A stretch of DNA of 64,000 nucleotides from AV40 sp038230255 (lineage in GTDB: Bacteria > Verrucomicrobiota > Verrucomicrobiia > Chthoniobacterales > UBA10450). Each line of letters opens with the position of its first letter. Within the stretch, counting starts at the first letter, position 1. The notes beneath the pieces were generated by a model. The model worked only from the letters and a program-made list of their open reading frames with translations. It did no database searches and was not told the origin of the DNA. The position numbers and the translations under genes are program-made. Shown piece by piece: positions 43,651-51,009 of the stretch. The stretch is from contig JBBRNP010000002.1 of assembly GCA_038230255.1 (NCBI GenBank), positions 1 to 64,000 of the forward strand, written 5' to 3'.

Positions 43651-44889
43651 GTGAGTGTCGAAGTAAAAATCCCCGCCGTCGGCGAATCGATTTCGAGCGG
43701 AATCGTTTCGGTTTGGCACAAGAAGTCCGGCGATTTCGTCAACGCAGGTGACGCCCTCTTTACCCTCGAGACCGACAAAGTTTCGACCGAGATCGCGGCT
43801 GAAACAGCCGGAGTACTGGACACGATTGTTTCCGAAGGCCAGGAAGTGAAGATCGGCGAAGTCGTCGCCACGATTGATGATTCGAAGAAAGCCCCTGAGG
43901 CAAAACCGGCCGAAAAGAAAACTGTAGGGGACGCTGTTAGCGTCCCTGGGAAGCCAACGGCTTCCCCTACAAAAGATAAATCCTCGGAGGAAAAACTTCT
44001 CTCGCCCGCAGTTCGTCGCATTGTTGACGAAGAACATCTCGATCCGGCGAAGATTTCAGGGACCGGTCCGGGCGGACGAATCACGAAAGAAGATGCGCTC
44101 GCGGCGGCGCAAAATCGCGGTGGCAGGGAACAAAAGAGCGATAAGGAGCCCGCCACGGCGGGTCCGTCCGTTGGCGGACAATCGGCCGACGGACGGTTCA
44201 GTCGCAAAAAAATGTCGCCGTTGCGTCGGAAAATCGCCGCGCAACTGGTGATGGCGCAACAGACCGCGGCAATCCTGACGACATTTAACGAATGCGACAT
44301 GACGGCCGTTCAGGAATTGCGGACGAAATCGCAGGACGCGTTTACGAAAAAGAACAACGTGAAGCTCGGATTCATGTCGTTCTTTATCAAAGCAGCCGTG
44401 GAGGCGCTCAAAACTGTGCCGGTCGTGAACGGCCGGATTGAAGATGAGGATTTCATTCAGAACAATTTCTATGACATCGGCGTGGCCGTTGGGACCGAAC
44501 GCGGTTTGGTGGTGCCGATTGTGCGCGATGCCGACAAGAAATCTTTCGCCGAGCTTGAGCGCGATATTGCCGGTTACGCGACCAAAGCGCGCGAGGGCAA
44601 ATTGAAGATCGAAGATTTAACCGGCGGCACGTTTACGATTTCAAACGGCGGCGTTTACGGCTCGCTTTTGAGCACGCCGATTTTGAATCCGCCGCAAAGT
44701 GGGATCCTCGGAATGCACAAGATCATGCCTCGGCCGGTGGCGATCGACGGCAAAGTAGAGGTGCGGCCGATGATGTATCTTGCGATGAGCTACGATCACC
44801 GTGCGATTGATGGCAAAGAAGCGGTCACGTTCCTGATTAAAGTGAAAGAATGTATCGAGGACCCAAAAAAACTGCCGCTCGATTTTTAG
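43651..44889 (+). CDS. sucB: Dihydrolipoyl succinyltransferase (2-oxoglutarate dehydrogenase E2)
   Basis: The 412-residue E2 has a lipoyl domain with the lipoylated Lys43 in ETDKVSTE and a peripheral-subunit-binding domain (LLSPAVRRIVDEEHLDPAKISGTG, then GRITKEDAL). The catalytic domain has His383 and Asp387 in SYDHRAIDG. Both flexible linkers contain palindromic DNA inserted in frame: 43924-43970 encodes about VGDAVSVPGKPTASPT, and 44149-44196 encodes about PATAGPSVGGQSADGR. The start is a GTG. E1 lies upstream and lpd downstream. Confidence 0.96.
   Translation: MSVEVKIPAVGESISSGIVSVWHKKSGDFVNAGDALFTLETDKVSTEIAAETAGVLDTIVSEGQEVKIGEVVATIDDSKKAPEAKPAEKKTVGDAVSVPGKPTASPTKDKSSEEKLLSPAVRRIVDEEHLDPAKISGTGPGGRITKEDALAAAQNRGGREQKSDKEPATAGPSVGGQSADGRFSRKKMSPLRRKIAAQLVMAQQTAAILTTFNECDMTAVQELRTKSQDAFTKKNNVKLGFMSFFIKAAVEALKTVPVVNGRIEDEDFIQNNFYDIGVAVGTERGLVVPIVRDADKKSFAELERDIAGYATKAREGKLKIEDLTGGTFTISNGGVYGSLLSTPILNPPQSGILGMHKIMPRPVAIDGKVEVRPMMYLAMSYDHRAIDGKEAVTFLIKVKECIEDPKKLPLDF
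43924..43970. repeat. Palindromic element inside the sucB coding sequence, first linker
   Basis: Ends GTAGGGG (43924-43930) and CCCCTAC (43964-43970) are perfect 7-bp inverted repeats. They enclose hairpins ACGCT / AGCGT (43931-43943) and GGGAAGCC / GGCTTCCC (43948-43966). The unit is 47 bp and lies in an uninterrupted reading frame between the lipoyl and subunit-binding domains. Confidence 0.8.
44149..44196. repeat. Palindromic element inside the sucB coding sequence, second linker
   Basis: CCCGCC / GGCGGG (44149-44162) and CCGTCCGT / ACGGACGG (44164-44171 and 44189-44196) form two adjacent hairpins. They lie in frame between the subunit-binding and catalytic domains. The sequence differs from the first-linker element. 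Confidence 0.65.
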
Positions 44890-44893
44890 GTTT

Positions 44894-45006
44894 TGTCATG
44901 TCGAGCGAAAATGCCAGTCCGGCTCGGACCGAGACATCTCTAGATATTTCTGAGCGAGGGCACGACAGAAATATCAAGAGATTCCTCCGCTCCGGTCGGA
45001 AGGACA
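44894..45006. repeat. Dispersed intergenic repeat, R-related (between sucB and lpd)
   Basis: It begins TGTCATGTCGAGCG and ends GATTCCTCCGCTCCGGTCGGAA. The arms GAGACATCTCTAGATATTTC and GAAATATCAAGAGATTCCTC are largely complementary. It lies 4 nt after the sucB stop and 14 nt before lpd, so it would be transcribed within the operon. Confidence 0.75.
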
Positions 45007-45020
45007 GAAAGAGATAGTTA

Positions 45021-46427
45021 ATGGACAAGTTTGATGTCGTAATCATTGGTTCAGGTCCCGGCGGCTACGTCGCGGCGATCCGCGCCGGTCAGCTCGGGTT
45101 GAAAACCGCCATGATCGAAAAAGACAGGGAGCTCGGCGGCACTTGTCTGAATGTCGGCTGCATTCCAAGCAAAGCGCTCCTGACTTCGAGCGATCATTTC
45201 GTGTTCGCGAAAAAGGAAGCCGAGAAGCACGGCATCGTCATCGGCAACCTGGATGTCGATCTTAATAAGATGCAGCAGCGCAAGGACAAGGTCGTGAAGA
45301 CGATGAACAGCGGCGTGCGTTCGTTGATGAAGACGAACAAGGTGACGACGTTCGAAGGGCTTGGGACCATCAGTGCGCCCGGGAAAGTTTCGGTCAAATC
45401 GTCGGATGGAAAAACCCAAGAGATCGAAACCAAAAACATAATCATCGCGACCGGGAGCGTGCCGATCGAGCTGCCATTTGCGAAATTCGACGGCAAGACA
45501 ATCGTCAGCAGCACCGAAGCGCTCACTTTCACAGAACCGCCGCCCAAATTCCTCGTCATCGGCGCGGGCGCGATCGGACTCGAGCTTGGATCGGTTTGGG
45601 CCCGGCTTGGTTCCGAAGTAACCATTCTCGAATTCTTGCCGCGGATCGCCGTCGGCTTCGATCTCGAGCTTTCGAATTTGCTTCAGCGCTCGCTTACGGC
45701 GCAGGGAATTACCTTTCACCTCGAAACCAAAGTCAGCGCGATCAAGATCGACAATGGCCGTGTTACTTCGACCGCCACCAAAGGAAACGAGGAACTGAAA
45801 TTCGAAGCCGACAAAGTGCTCGTCTCAGTCGGGCGCAAACCATTTAGTGAAGGTCTTGGCGCTGAAAAAGTTGGCGTCGAGTTCGATGAAAAGAAGCGGA
45901 TCAAGGTCGATGAGCATTTTAAAACCAAGGTCGATGGTATTTACGCAATTGGCGACGTGATCGCGGGCCCGATGCTGGCGCACAAGGCCGAGGATGAAGG
46001 AATTGCCTGCGTGGAAAGGATCGCCGGCAAAGACGGCCACATCAATTATGACGCGATCGCGGGAATCATTTACACGAATCCCGAACTCGCCGGCGTTGGG
46101 ATGACCGAGGAACAGGCGAAAGAGAAGAAGATCGACTATCGGGTCGGCAGATTTCCGTTCCGGGCGAACGCCCGCGCAATCGCGAATGATGAGCTCGATG
46201 GAATCGCCAAATTCGTGGCGGACGCGAAGACCGATCGCATTCTCGGCGCACATATTTTGCAGCACGCGGCTTCGGAATTAATCGCTGAAGCGGTTTCCGT
46301 GATCGAGTTTGGGGGCAGCTCGGAAGATCTCGCGAGGACCTGTCATTCTCATCCAACTTTGAGCGAAGCGGTGAAAGAAGCCGCGATGAATGTGGAGAAA
46401 CGTGCGCTGCATATCCTGAATCGCTGA
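45021..46427 (+). CDS. lpdA: Dihydrolipoamide dehydrogenase (E3)
   Basis: This flavoprotein reoxidises the lipoyl group with NAD+. The 468-residue protein has the FAD motif IIGSGPGGYVAA (8-19), redox-active Cys42 and Cys47 in GGTCLNVGCIPS, the NAD motif VIGAGAIGLELG and the C-terminal catalytic HSHPTLSEAV (His442 and His444). Length and all active-site residues are normal. Its place after sucA-sucB points to service of the 2-oxoglutarate complex, though E3 is often shared with pyruvate dehydrogenase. Confidence 0.97.
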   Translation: MDKFDVVIIGSGPGGYVAAIRAGQLGLKTAMIEKDRELGGTCLNVGCIPSKALLTSSDHFVFAKKEAEKHGIVIGNLDVDLNKMQQRKDKVVKTMNSGVRSLMKTNKVTTFEGLGTISAPGKVSVKSSDGKTQEIETKNIIIATGSVPIELPFAKFDGKTIVSSTEALTFTEPPPKFLVIGAGAIGLELGSVWARLGSEVTILEFLPRIAVGFDLELSNLLQRSLTAQGITFHLETKVSAIKIDNGRVTSTATKGNEELKFEADKVLVSVGRKPFSEGLGAEKVGVEFDEKKRIKVDEHFKTKVDGIYAIGDVIAGPMLAHKAEDEGIACVERIAGKDGHINYDAIAGIIYTNPELAGVGMTEEQAKEKKIDYRVGRFPFRANARAIANDELDGIAKFVADAKTDRILGAHILQHAASELIAEAVSVIEFGGSSEDLARTCHSHPTLSEAVKEAAMNVEKRALHILNR

Positions 46428-46446
46428 TCCGGCCACTTACGAAACA

Positions 46447-46995
46447 ATGGATGTCTCGACTGTTCTGCAGAGTCCATTCGCGCCCGTGACGTTTGTTGTT
46501 GCGCCGGCGTTACTCACGAACGCATCCAGCGTGCTCGCGATGAGCACGGTCAATCGAATGATCCGTGCCCACGACAGAATGCACGGCTTTTTTGCGAAAT
46601 CGGAAGCGGGCGAGCTTTCGGATTTTTTTCTGGCGCAAGTCGACCGCGTCGAAAAACAAGCCGCATTGCTATTGCGAGCGTTGCATTCCATTTACGTGGC
46701 GCTGGCGGCGTTTGCCTGCGCCACCCTGGTGACCCTGCTCGGCGCCGGCCTGCTCTCGTTCGTCGGTGTGGCCGGGATTCGTTTTTTCGCCGGGCTCGGT
46801 ATCGCTCTCGGCTTCGTCGGGGTCGGAGGACTTGTCATCGGTTGCCTGAACCTTTTTCGCGCAACTTATCTGTCGGTATTCAACATTCGTGACGAAGCAG
46901 GCGCCATTCGCCTGCGGCAACGCAACCGACCCGCGCGGATCGAATCTGCAAACAGGCGCCCGGCACAAGCGCCTCTACGTGCCTGTCTGTGCTAA
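46447..46995 (+). CDS. DUF2721 family membrane protein
   Basis: The 182-residue protein starts with a hydrophobic segment (FAPVTFVVAPALLTNASSVLAMS). It continues with TVNRMIRAHDRM and the soluble FFLAQVDRVEKQAALLLRALHSIYVALAAF, then two further membrane segments ending LFRATYLSVFNIRDE, as in DUF2721. The 25-residue C-terminal extension is basic and low in complexity and may be an accidental read-through. Function unknown. It starts 19 nt after lpdA and is followed 9 nt later by recO. Confidence 0.75.
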   Translation: MDVSTVLQSPFAPVTFVVAPALLTNASSVLAMSTVNRMIRAHDRMHGFFAKSEAGELSDFFLAQVDRVEKQAALLLRALHSIYVALAAFACATLVTLLGAGLLSFVGVAGIRFFAGLGIALGFVGVGGLVIGCLNLFRATYLSVFNIRDEAGAIRLRQRNRPARIESANRRPAQAPLRACLC

Positions 46996-47004
46996 ATTCG
47001 TGGC

Positions 47005-47589
47005 GTGCAGACCACCGCCGCGATTCTTTTGCGCAAACGCAAGTTTAGCGACACCAGCCTGATTGTTTCCTGGTGCACCGAGTCGTTAGGCTGCGTTCAA
47101 ACGATGGCGAAAGGCGCGCGTCGCGCCAAGACCGCATTCGCCGGCAAGCTCGATCTTTTTTTCGAAACGGAGATTTCGATCGTGCCGAGCCGCAAATCGA
47201 CGCTGCACACCCTGACCGAAGTGGTCCTCAAAAATCCGTTTGCCGGCATCCGGACAAATTATCTTCGCACGCAAGCCGCCGCCTACTTTGTCGAGCTGAT
47301 CGAGATTTGCACCGAGCGCGATCATCATGAGCCGGAGTTGTTTGCGCTCCTGCGCCGCGCGTTCGGTTATCTCGACGGCAATGACCCGAACTTGCGCGCG
47401 ATCTCGCATTTTGAAACCGAGCTGGCGCGTATCGCCGGCGTGCATCCCGCGGCCGCGGGACCAAGAAAACTCAAAACCGACCCGGCTTTTGAGCTTGGTA
47501 ATTTGTTCGGGAAATTGCCGCTCTCACGCACGCCGCTCTTGAAAACACTCGCATCCGAGGCGAAAGGCAAAGCGAAGGATCCCGCATGA
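47005..47589 (+). CDS. recO: DNA repair protein RecO
   Basis: RecO helps load RecA at gaps with RecR. The 194-residue product has the N-terminal OB-fold (TAAILLRKRKFSDTSLIVSWCTESLG, then TMAKGARRAKTAFAGKLDLFFETEI) and the helical part (YLRTQAAAYFVELIEI, LRAISHFETELARIAGVHP). It is shorter than the usual 230-250 residues and lacks the four-cysteine zinc site present in many RecO proteins. A GTG start is used. The last codons overlap the yceI-like gene by 4 nt. Confidence 0.88.
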   Translation: MQTTAAILLRKRKFSDTSLIVSWCTESLGCVQTMAKGARRAKTAFAGKLDLFFETEISIVPSRKSTLHTLTEVVLKNPFAGIRTNYLRTQAAAYFVELIEICTERDHHEPELFALLRRAFGYLDGNDPNLRAISHFETELARIAGVHPAAAGPRKLKTDPAFELGNLFGKLPLSRTPLLKTLASEAKGKAKDPA

Positions 47590-48161
47590 AATTACAAATC
47601 GTCACCGCTGTGGCTGCTATTACGGCCTGGAGCTCGGTCGCGCTCGCGAGCGAAACCTACAAATTCGACCAAGCGCATTCGACGATCGGATTTTCGGTTC
47701 ACCAGTTTCTCGGGACAACGAAGGGAAAGTTCACCAAATTCGATGGCAAGATCGAGGTAGACCGCGAGCATCCGGAAAATTCGTCAGTCACCGCGCGAAT
47801 CGCTGTTCGCAGCATCGATACTGGAATTGTGAAACGCGATAATCATTTGCGCAGCCCGGAGTTTTTCGCCGTCGAAAAATATCCCGACATCATGTTCAAA
47901 AGCCGAAGCGTTAAACAAACTGGCCCGCAGGAGGGGGACATTCTTGGCGACCTGACCATGCATGGCGTGACCAAACCGGTCACGTTGCATGTAAAGTTGC
48001 TGACGTCACCGAATGAGAGCAAGCGAACGCGTTGGAGCGTAACGACGGACCCGCTCAAGCGTCGCGATTTTAATTTGATGTTTGCGCAGGCGGCGGAAAG
48101 CATGTCGGGAATTAGCCAAACGGTCGCCGTTAACATCGAGATCGAGGCGACGGCGCAGTAA
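47586..48161 (+). CDS. YceI-like periplasmic lipid-binding protein
   Basis: The 191-residue protein has a signal peptide (MKLQIVTAVAAITAWSSVALA) and the YceI pattern. That is YKFDQAHSTIGFSVHQFLGTTKGKF, ENSSVTARIAVRSIDTGIVKRDNHLRSPEFF, then YPDIMFKS and LGDLTMHGVTKPVTL with WSVTTDPLKRRDFNL. Structures of relatives show a lipocalin-like barrel binding a polyisoprenoid. The gene overlaps recO by 4 nt and is followed 1 nt later by a small membrane protein gene. Confidence 0.92.
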   Translation: MKLQIVTAVAAITAWSSVALASETYKFDQAHSTIGFSVHQFLGTTKGKFTKFDGKIEVDREHPENSSVTARIAVRSIDTGIVKRDNHLRSPEFFAVEKYPDIMFKSRSVKQTGPQEGDILGDLTMHGVTKPVTLHVKLLTSPNESKRTRWSVTTDPLKRRDFNLMFAQAAESMSGISQTVAVNIEIEATAQ

Positions 48162-48162
48162 C

Positions 48163-48399
48163 ATGGTCATTTTCGTTCTTACCTGGGTCGGAATGGGCTG
48201 TTGGTGCGTTTGTTTTTGGTGGATACATCGCATCTCGTCGCGCCAGGACACGATGTTAAAAGAGCTCCACGAAATGACAGAGCGCATCGAGCACCTTTCC
48301 CAAGTCGAACACGATTTGATCAAAGAAGTGCATCCGAAAGTCGGAGAGATCAAAGAACAGGTCGAGGATGTTAAGGAAGCAGTCTCGGAGAAGAATTGA
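48163..48399 (+). CDS. Small membrane protein with coiled coil
   Basis: The 78-residue product has a Trp/Cys-rich membrane segment (VIFVLTWVGMGCWCVCFWWI) and then a charged helical tail with heptad character (MLKELHEMTERIEHLSQVEHDLIKEV, QVEDVKEAVSEK), predicted to form a coiled coil. I know no family for it. The start immediately after the yceI stop suggests co-translation. A long in-frame extension within yceI is rejected. Confidence 0.6.
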   Translation: MVIFVLTWVGMGCWCVCFWWIHRISSRQDTMLKELHEMTERIEHLSQVEHDLIKEVHPKVGEIKEQVEDVKEAVSEKN

Positions 48400-48411
48400 T
48401 CCGCGCGCGTC

Positions 48412-49125
48412 ATGGAAATCACGCCGCTAGGAGATTCGGCGCTGCTGGTTCGTGTGGCTGAAAATTTTGACGACGCCCCGGAGGACACCCTCAGGAAAGT
48501 GCTTGCCGCAAAGCGCGGTCTTGAAGCTGCGCAAATTCCCGGCGTAATCGAGATCGCGCCGGCTTACACGACGGTCGCGCTTTTCTATGATCCGGTCCGT
48601 GCGATCGACGCGGGCGCGCCGGTCGAAAATGTTTTGGGATGGGTCGAGCAACGAATTCGCAAGGCGCTCTCGGAGATGGAGGAAATTCACGCGGATCGGG
48701 CCACCGGCTCCTTCGTAGAGATTCCCGTTTGTTATGAAGCCGAGTTCGCGATCGATCTCGAAGAGGTCGCGCAACGGGCGGGCCTGCATTGGAAAGAAGT
48801 TGTCGATCTTCATTGCGGGGCCGATTACCGCGTTCATTGCCTCGGGTTCACGCCCGGGTTCCCTTTCCTCGGCGGTTTGCCGCGTAAACTCGCGACGCCG
48901 CGGCGAGATGTTCCGCGCAAAGAAATTGTTGCCGGCTCGGTTGCGATCGGAGGAAAGCAAACCGGAATTTATCCGATCAAATCGCCCGGTGGATGGAATG
49001 TAATTGGCCGGACTCCGCTGCAATTGTTCGATCCGCAGAAAGATCCGCCTGCGCTCTTGCGCGCTGGCGATCGCGTCCGCTTTCGCTCCATCACGCGCGA
49101 AGAATTCGAAAGAACACCGCGATGA
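48412..49125 (+). CDS. pxpB: 5-oxoprolinase subunit PxpB (KipI-like)
   Basis: With PxpA and PxpC it forms the ATP-dependent 5-oxoprolinase that opens pyroglutamate to glutamate. The 237-residue protein has the family start MEITPLGDSALLVRV, VIEIAPAYTTVALFYDP, IPVCYEAEFAIDLEEVAQRAGL, then VHCLGFTPGFPFLGGLP and GSVAIGGKQTGIYPIKSPGGWNVIGRTPL. It leads pxpB-pxpC-pxpA-permease, with a palindromic repeat interposed before pxpC. Confidence 0.94.
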   Translation: MEITPLGDSALLVRVAENFDDAPEDTLRKVLAAKRGLEAAQIPGVIEIAPAYTTVALFYDPVRAIDAGAPVENVLGWVEQRIRKALSEMEEIHADRATGSFVEIPVCYEAEFAIDLEEVAQRAGLHWKEVVDLHCGADYRVHCLGFTPGFPFLGGLPRKLATPRRDVPRKEIVAGSVAIGGKQTGIYPIKSPGGWNVIGRTPLQLFDPQKDPPALLRAGDRVRFRSITREEFERTPR

Positions 49126-49157
49126 CAACTTCATTCGAATTGCGCTTCCCGCCGTGG

Positions 49158-49266
49158 TCATCCCGAGCGAAGCGAGGGATCCCACAGTCGAAGCATAGAT
49201 CACGCAAGCTAGTTAGCGTGCTCAATCGAGTTTGTGAGAGATCCTTCACTCCGTTCAGGATGACAA
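49158..49266. repeat. Dispersed intergenic repeat, R-related (variant R2), inside the pxp operon
   Basis: It runs from TCATCCCGAGCGAAGCGAGGGAT to GAGATCCTTCACTCCGTTCAGGATGACAA, with an inner inverted repeat CACGCAAGCTAG / CTAGTTAGCGTG-like tract. It is the same variant as 38281-38390. It occupies most of the 145-nt gap between pxpB and pxpC. Confidence 0.75.
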
Positions 49267-49270
49267 ATTC

Positions 49271-50257
49271 ATGAATGCGACAGCTGTTCGTGCTGGTTTT
49301 CTGACCAGTGTTCAAGACTTAGGACGCGTCGGCTTTCGCGAATTGGGTGTGTCGTTAGGCGGCGCTCTCGATCCGCACGCGTTGAGGGTGGCGAATTTAC
49401 TCGCCGGCAACGAAGACTCGGCAGCTGGCCTCGAAATTACTTTCGGCGGTCTGCGGCTGCGGTTCGCCGACGATCGAATTGTCGTTTGGGGTGGCGGAAA
49501 CTTCGACGCGCGGATTGGTTCAACCTCTTTGCCCGCGGGTCATCCGGCTTTGGTGCGCGGCGGTGAAGAATTTTCGATCGACGCGGCTGCATGCGGTTGC
49601 CGCGCCTGGTTGGCGATCTCTGGGGGAATCGATGTCCCGGTCGTCCTCGGCAGCCGCTCAGCGGATCTGAGAGCGGGATTCGGCGGCGTAAAGGGTCGGC
49701 CGGTGCGCGATGGCGAGGAATTTCCGCTCGGTGAAAGTCTGCCGCGCGCAAAAGTTCTGTTCGAAAAGTTGCGAACCGAAAAGATCGCGCGTTGGAAACC
49801 GCCGCACGATTGGTCGAGCACCGCGCGGCGAGTTCCGGTCTTACGTTATTTTGGCGGTGCGAATTCCGATCGCTTTGTTACATCAGCGCTTCAACTCTTT
49901 AACGACGAAGATTTTTTCGTGTCTCCAGATTCGGATCGAATGGGAATTCGGTTGGACGGCCCGCGTCTCGAACGAAGCCAGGAGGGCGATCTTCTTTCGG
50001 AAGCGGTGGCGCCCGGCACAGTTCAGGTCCCGCCGAGCGGCAAACCAATTCTGCTTCTCAATGGTTGCCAAACCATCGGCGGCTATCCAAAGATCGCGCA
50101 CGTGATCACCGTCGATCTGCCGATCGCCGCTCAGTTGTGCCCGGGCGATCGAGTTCGTTTCATCAAGGTGTCGCTTGGTGACGCCCATGCGCTCTTGCTC
50201 GAACGCGAGCGAAACCTCGAACAATTCCGGCGCGGACTGGAACTTCATTTCTCATGA
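49271..50257 (+). CDS. pxpC: 5-oxoprolinase subunit PxpC (KipA-like)
   Basis: The 328-residue subunit has the family marks AGFLTSVQDLGRVGFRELGVSLGGALDPHALRVANLLAGN, the GGGNFDARI segment, AWLAISGGIDVPVVLGSRSADLRAGFGG, SDRMGIRLDGP and VAPGTVQVPPSGKPILLLNGCQTIGGYPKIAHV. Length is typical. It starts 4 nt after the repeat and overlaps pxpA as ATGA. Confidence 0.94.
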   Translation: MNATAVRAGFLTSVQDLGRVGFRELGVSLGGALDPHALRVANLLAGNEDSAAGLEITFGGLRLRFADDRIVVWGGGNFDARIGSTSLPAGHPALVRGGEEFSIDAAACGCRAWLAISGGIDVPVVLGSRSADLRAGFGGVKGRPVRDGEEFPLGESLPRAKVLFEKLRTEKIARWKPPHDWSSTARRVPVLRYFGGANSDRFVTSALQLFNDEDFFVSPDSDRMGIRLDGPRLERSQEGDLLSEAVAPGTVQVPPSGKPILLLNGCQTIGGYPKIAHVITVDLPIAAQLCPGDRVRFIKVSLGDAHALLLERERNLEQFRRGLELHFS

Positions 50258-51009
50258 AGTTGGTTGTCGATCTTAACGCCGATCTCGGCGAAGGCGCGGG
50301 TTACGATGACGACATTCTGGCGCTTGTTACCTCGGCAAACATCGCCTGCGGCTTCCATGCCGGAGACGCGGGAACGATGCGCCGCTCAATTGAGACGGCG
50401 CGTGATCGTAACGTCGCCGTCGGCGCGCATCCGAGCTTGTTCGACCGAGAAAACTTTGGGCGAAAAGAATTACCCGTGAAGCCGGCTGAAGTTTTCGACG
50501 CGGTCGTCTACCAGCTGGGAATTTTTCAAGCGATCGCCGAGGCGGCCGGCGTGCTTCCAAATCACGTGAAACCGCACGGCGCGCTTTACAACATGGCGGT
50601 GCGCGACCCTGAACTGGCGGATGCAATTGGTCGCGCCATCGTCCAGGTCGATAAAAAATTAATTCTTTTTGCGCCGCAAAACAGCCACTTGGCTCGAGCG
50701 GGAACAACGAATGGACTGCAAATCGCGCATGAAGTTTTCGCTGATCGAAATTATTTAAGTGACGGGTCGCTTGTTCCGCGCTCGCGACCTGATGCGTTGC
50801 TGCACGATCCGGAAGAATCCGCTTCGCGGGTGGTTCGCATGTTGCGCGAAGGCAAAGTTCGATCGGTCGACGGCGTGGGTGTCGATGTTCGGGTGGAAAC
50901 AATTTGCCTGCATGGCGATAAGCCCGGCGCGGTGGATTTCGCGCGCGCGTTGCGTTCGCGGCTCGAATGTGAGGGCGTCACAATCCGCGCGCCGAAGTTT
51001 TCAAAGTGA
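50254..51009 (+). CDS. pxpA: 5-oxoprolinase subunit PxpA (LamB/YcsF family)
   Basis: The 251-residue product begins VVDLNADLGEGAGYDDDILALVTSANIACGFHAGD, the LamB/YcsF hallmark. It continues with VGAHPSLFDRENFGRKEL, PNHVKPHGALYNM, EVFADRNYLSDGSLVPRSRPDALL and ETICLHGDKPGAVDFA. It overlaps both neighbours by 4 nt, so the complex subunits are translationally coupled. Confidence 0.95.
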   Translation: MKLVVDLNADLGEGAGYDDDILALVTSANIACGFHAGDAGTMRRSIETARDRNVAVGAHPSLFDRENFGRKELPVKPAEVFDAVVYQLGIFQAIAEAAGVLPNHVKPHGALYNMAVRDPELADAIGRAIVQVDKKLILFAPQNSHLARAGTTNGLQIAHEVFADRNYLSDGSLVPRSRPDALLHDPEESASRVVRMLREGKVRSVDGVGVDVRVETICLHGDKPGAVDFARALRSRLECEGVTIRAPKFSK

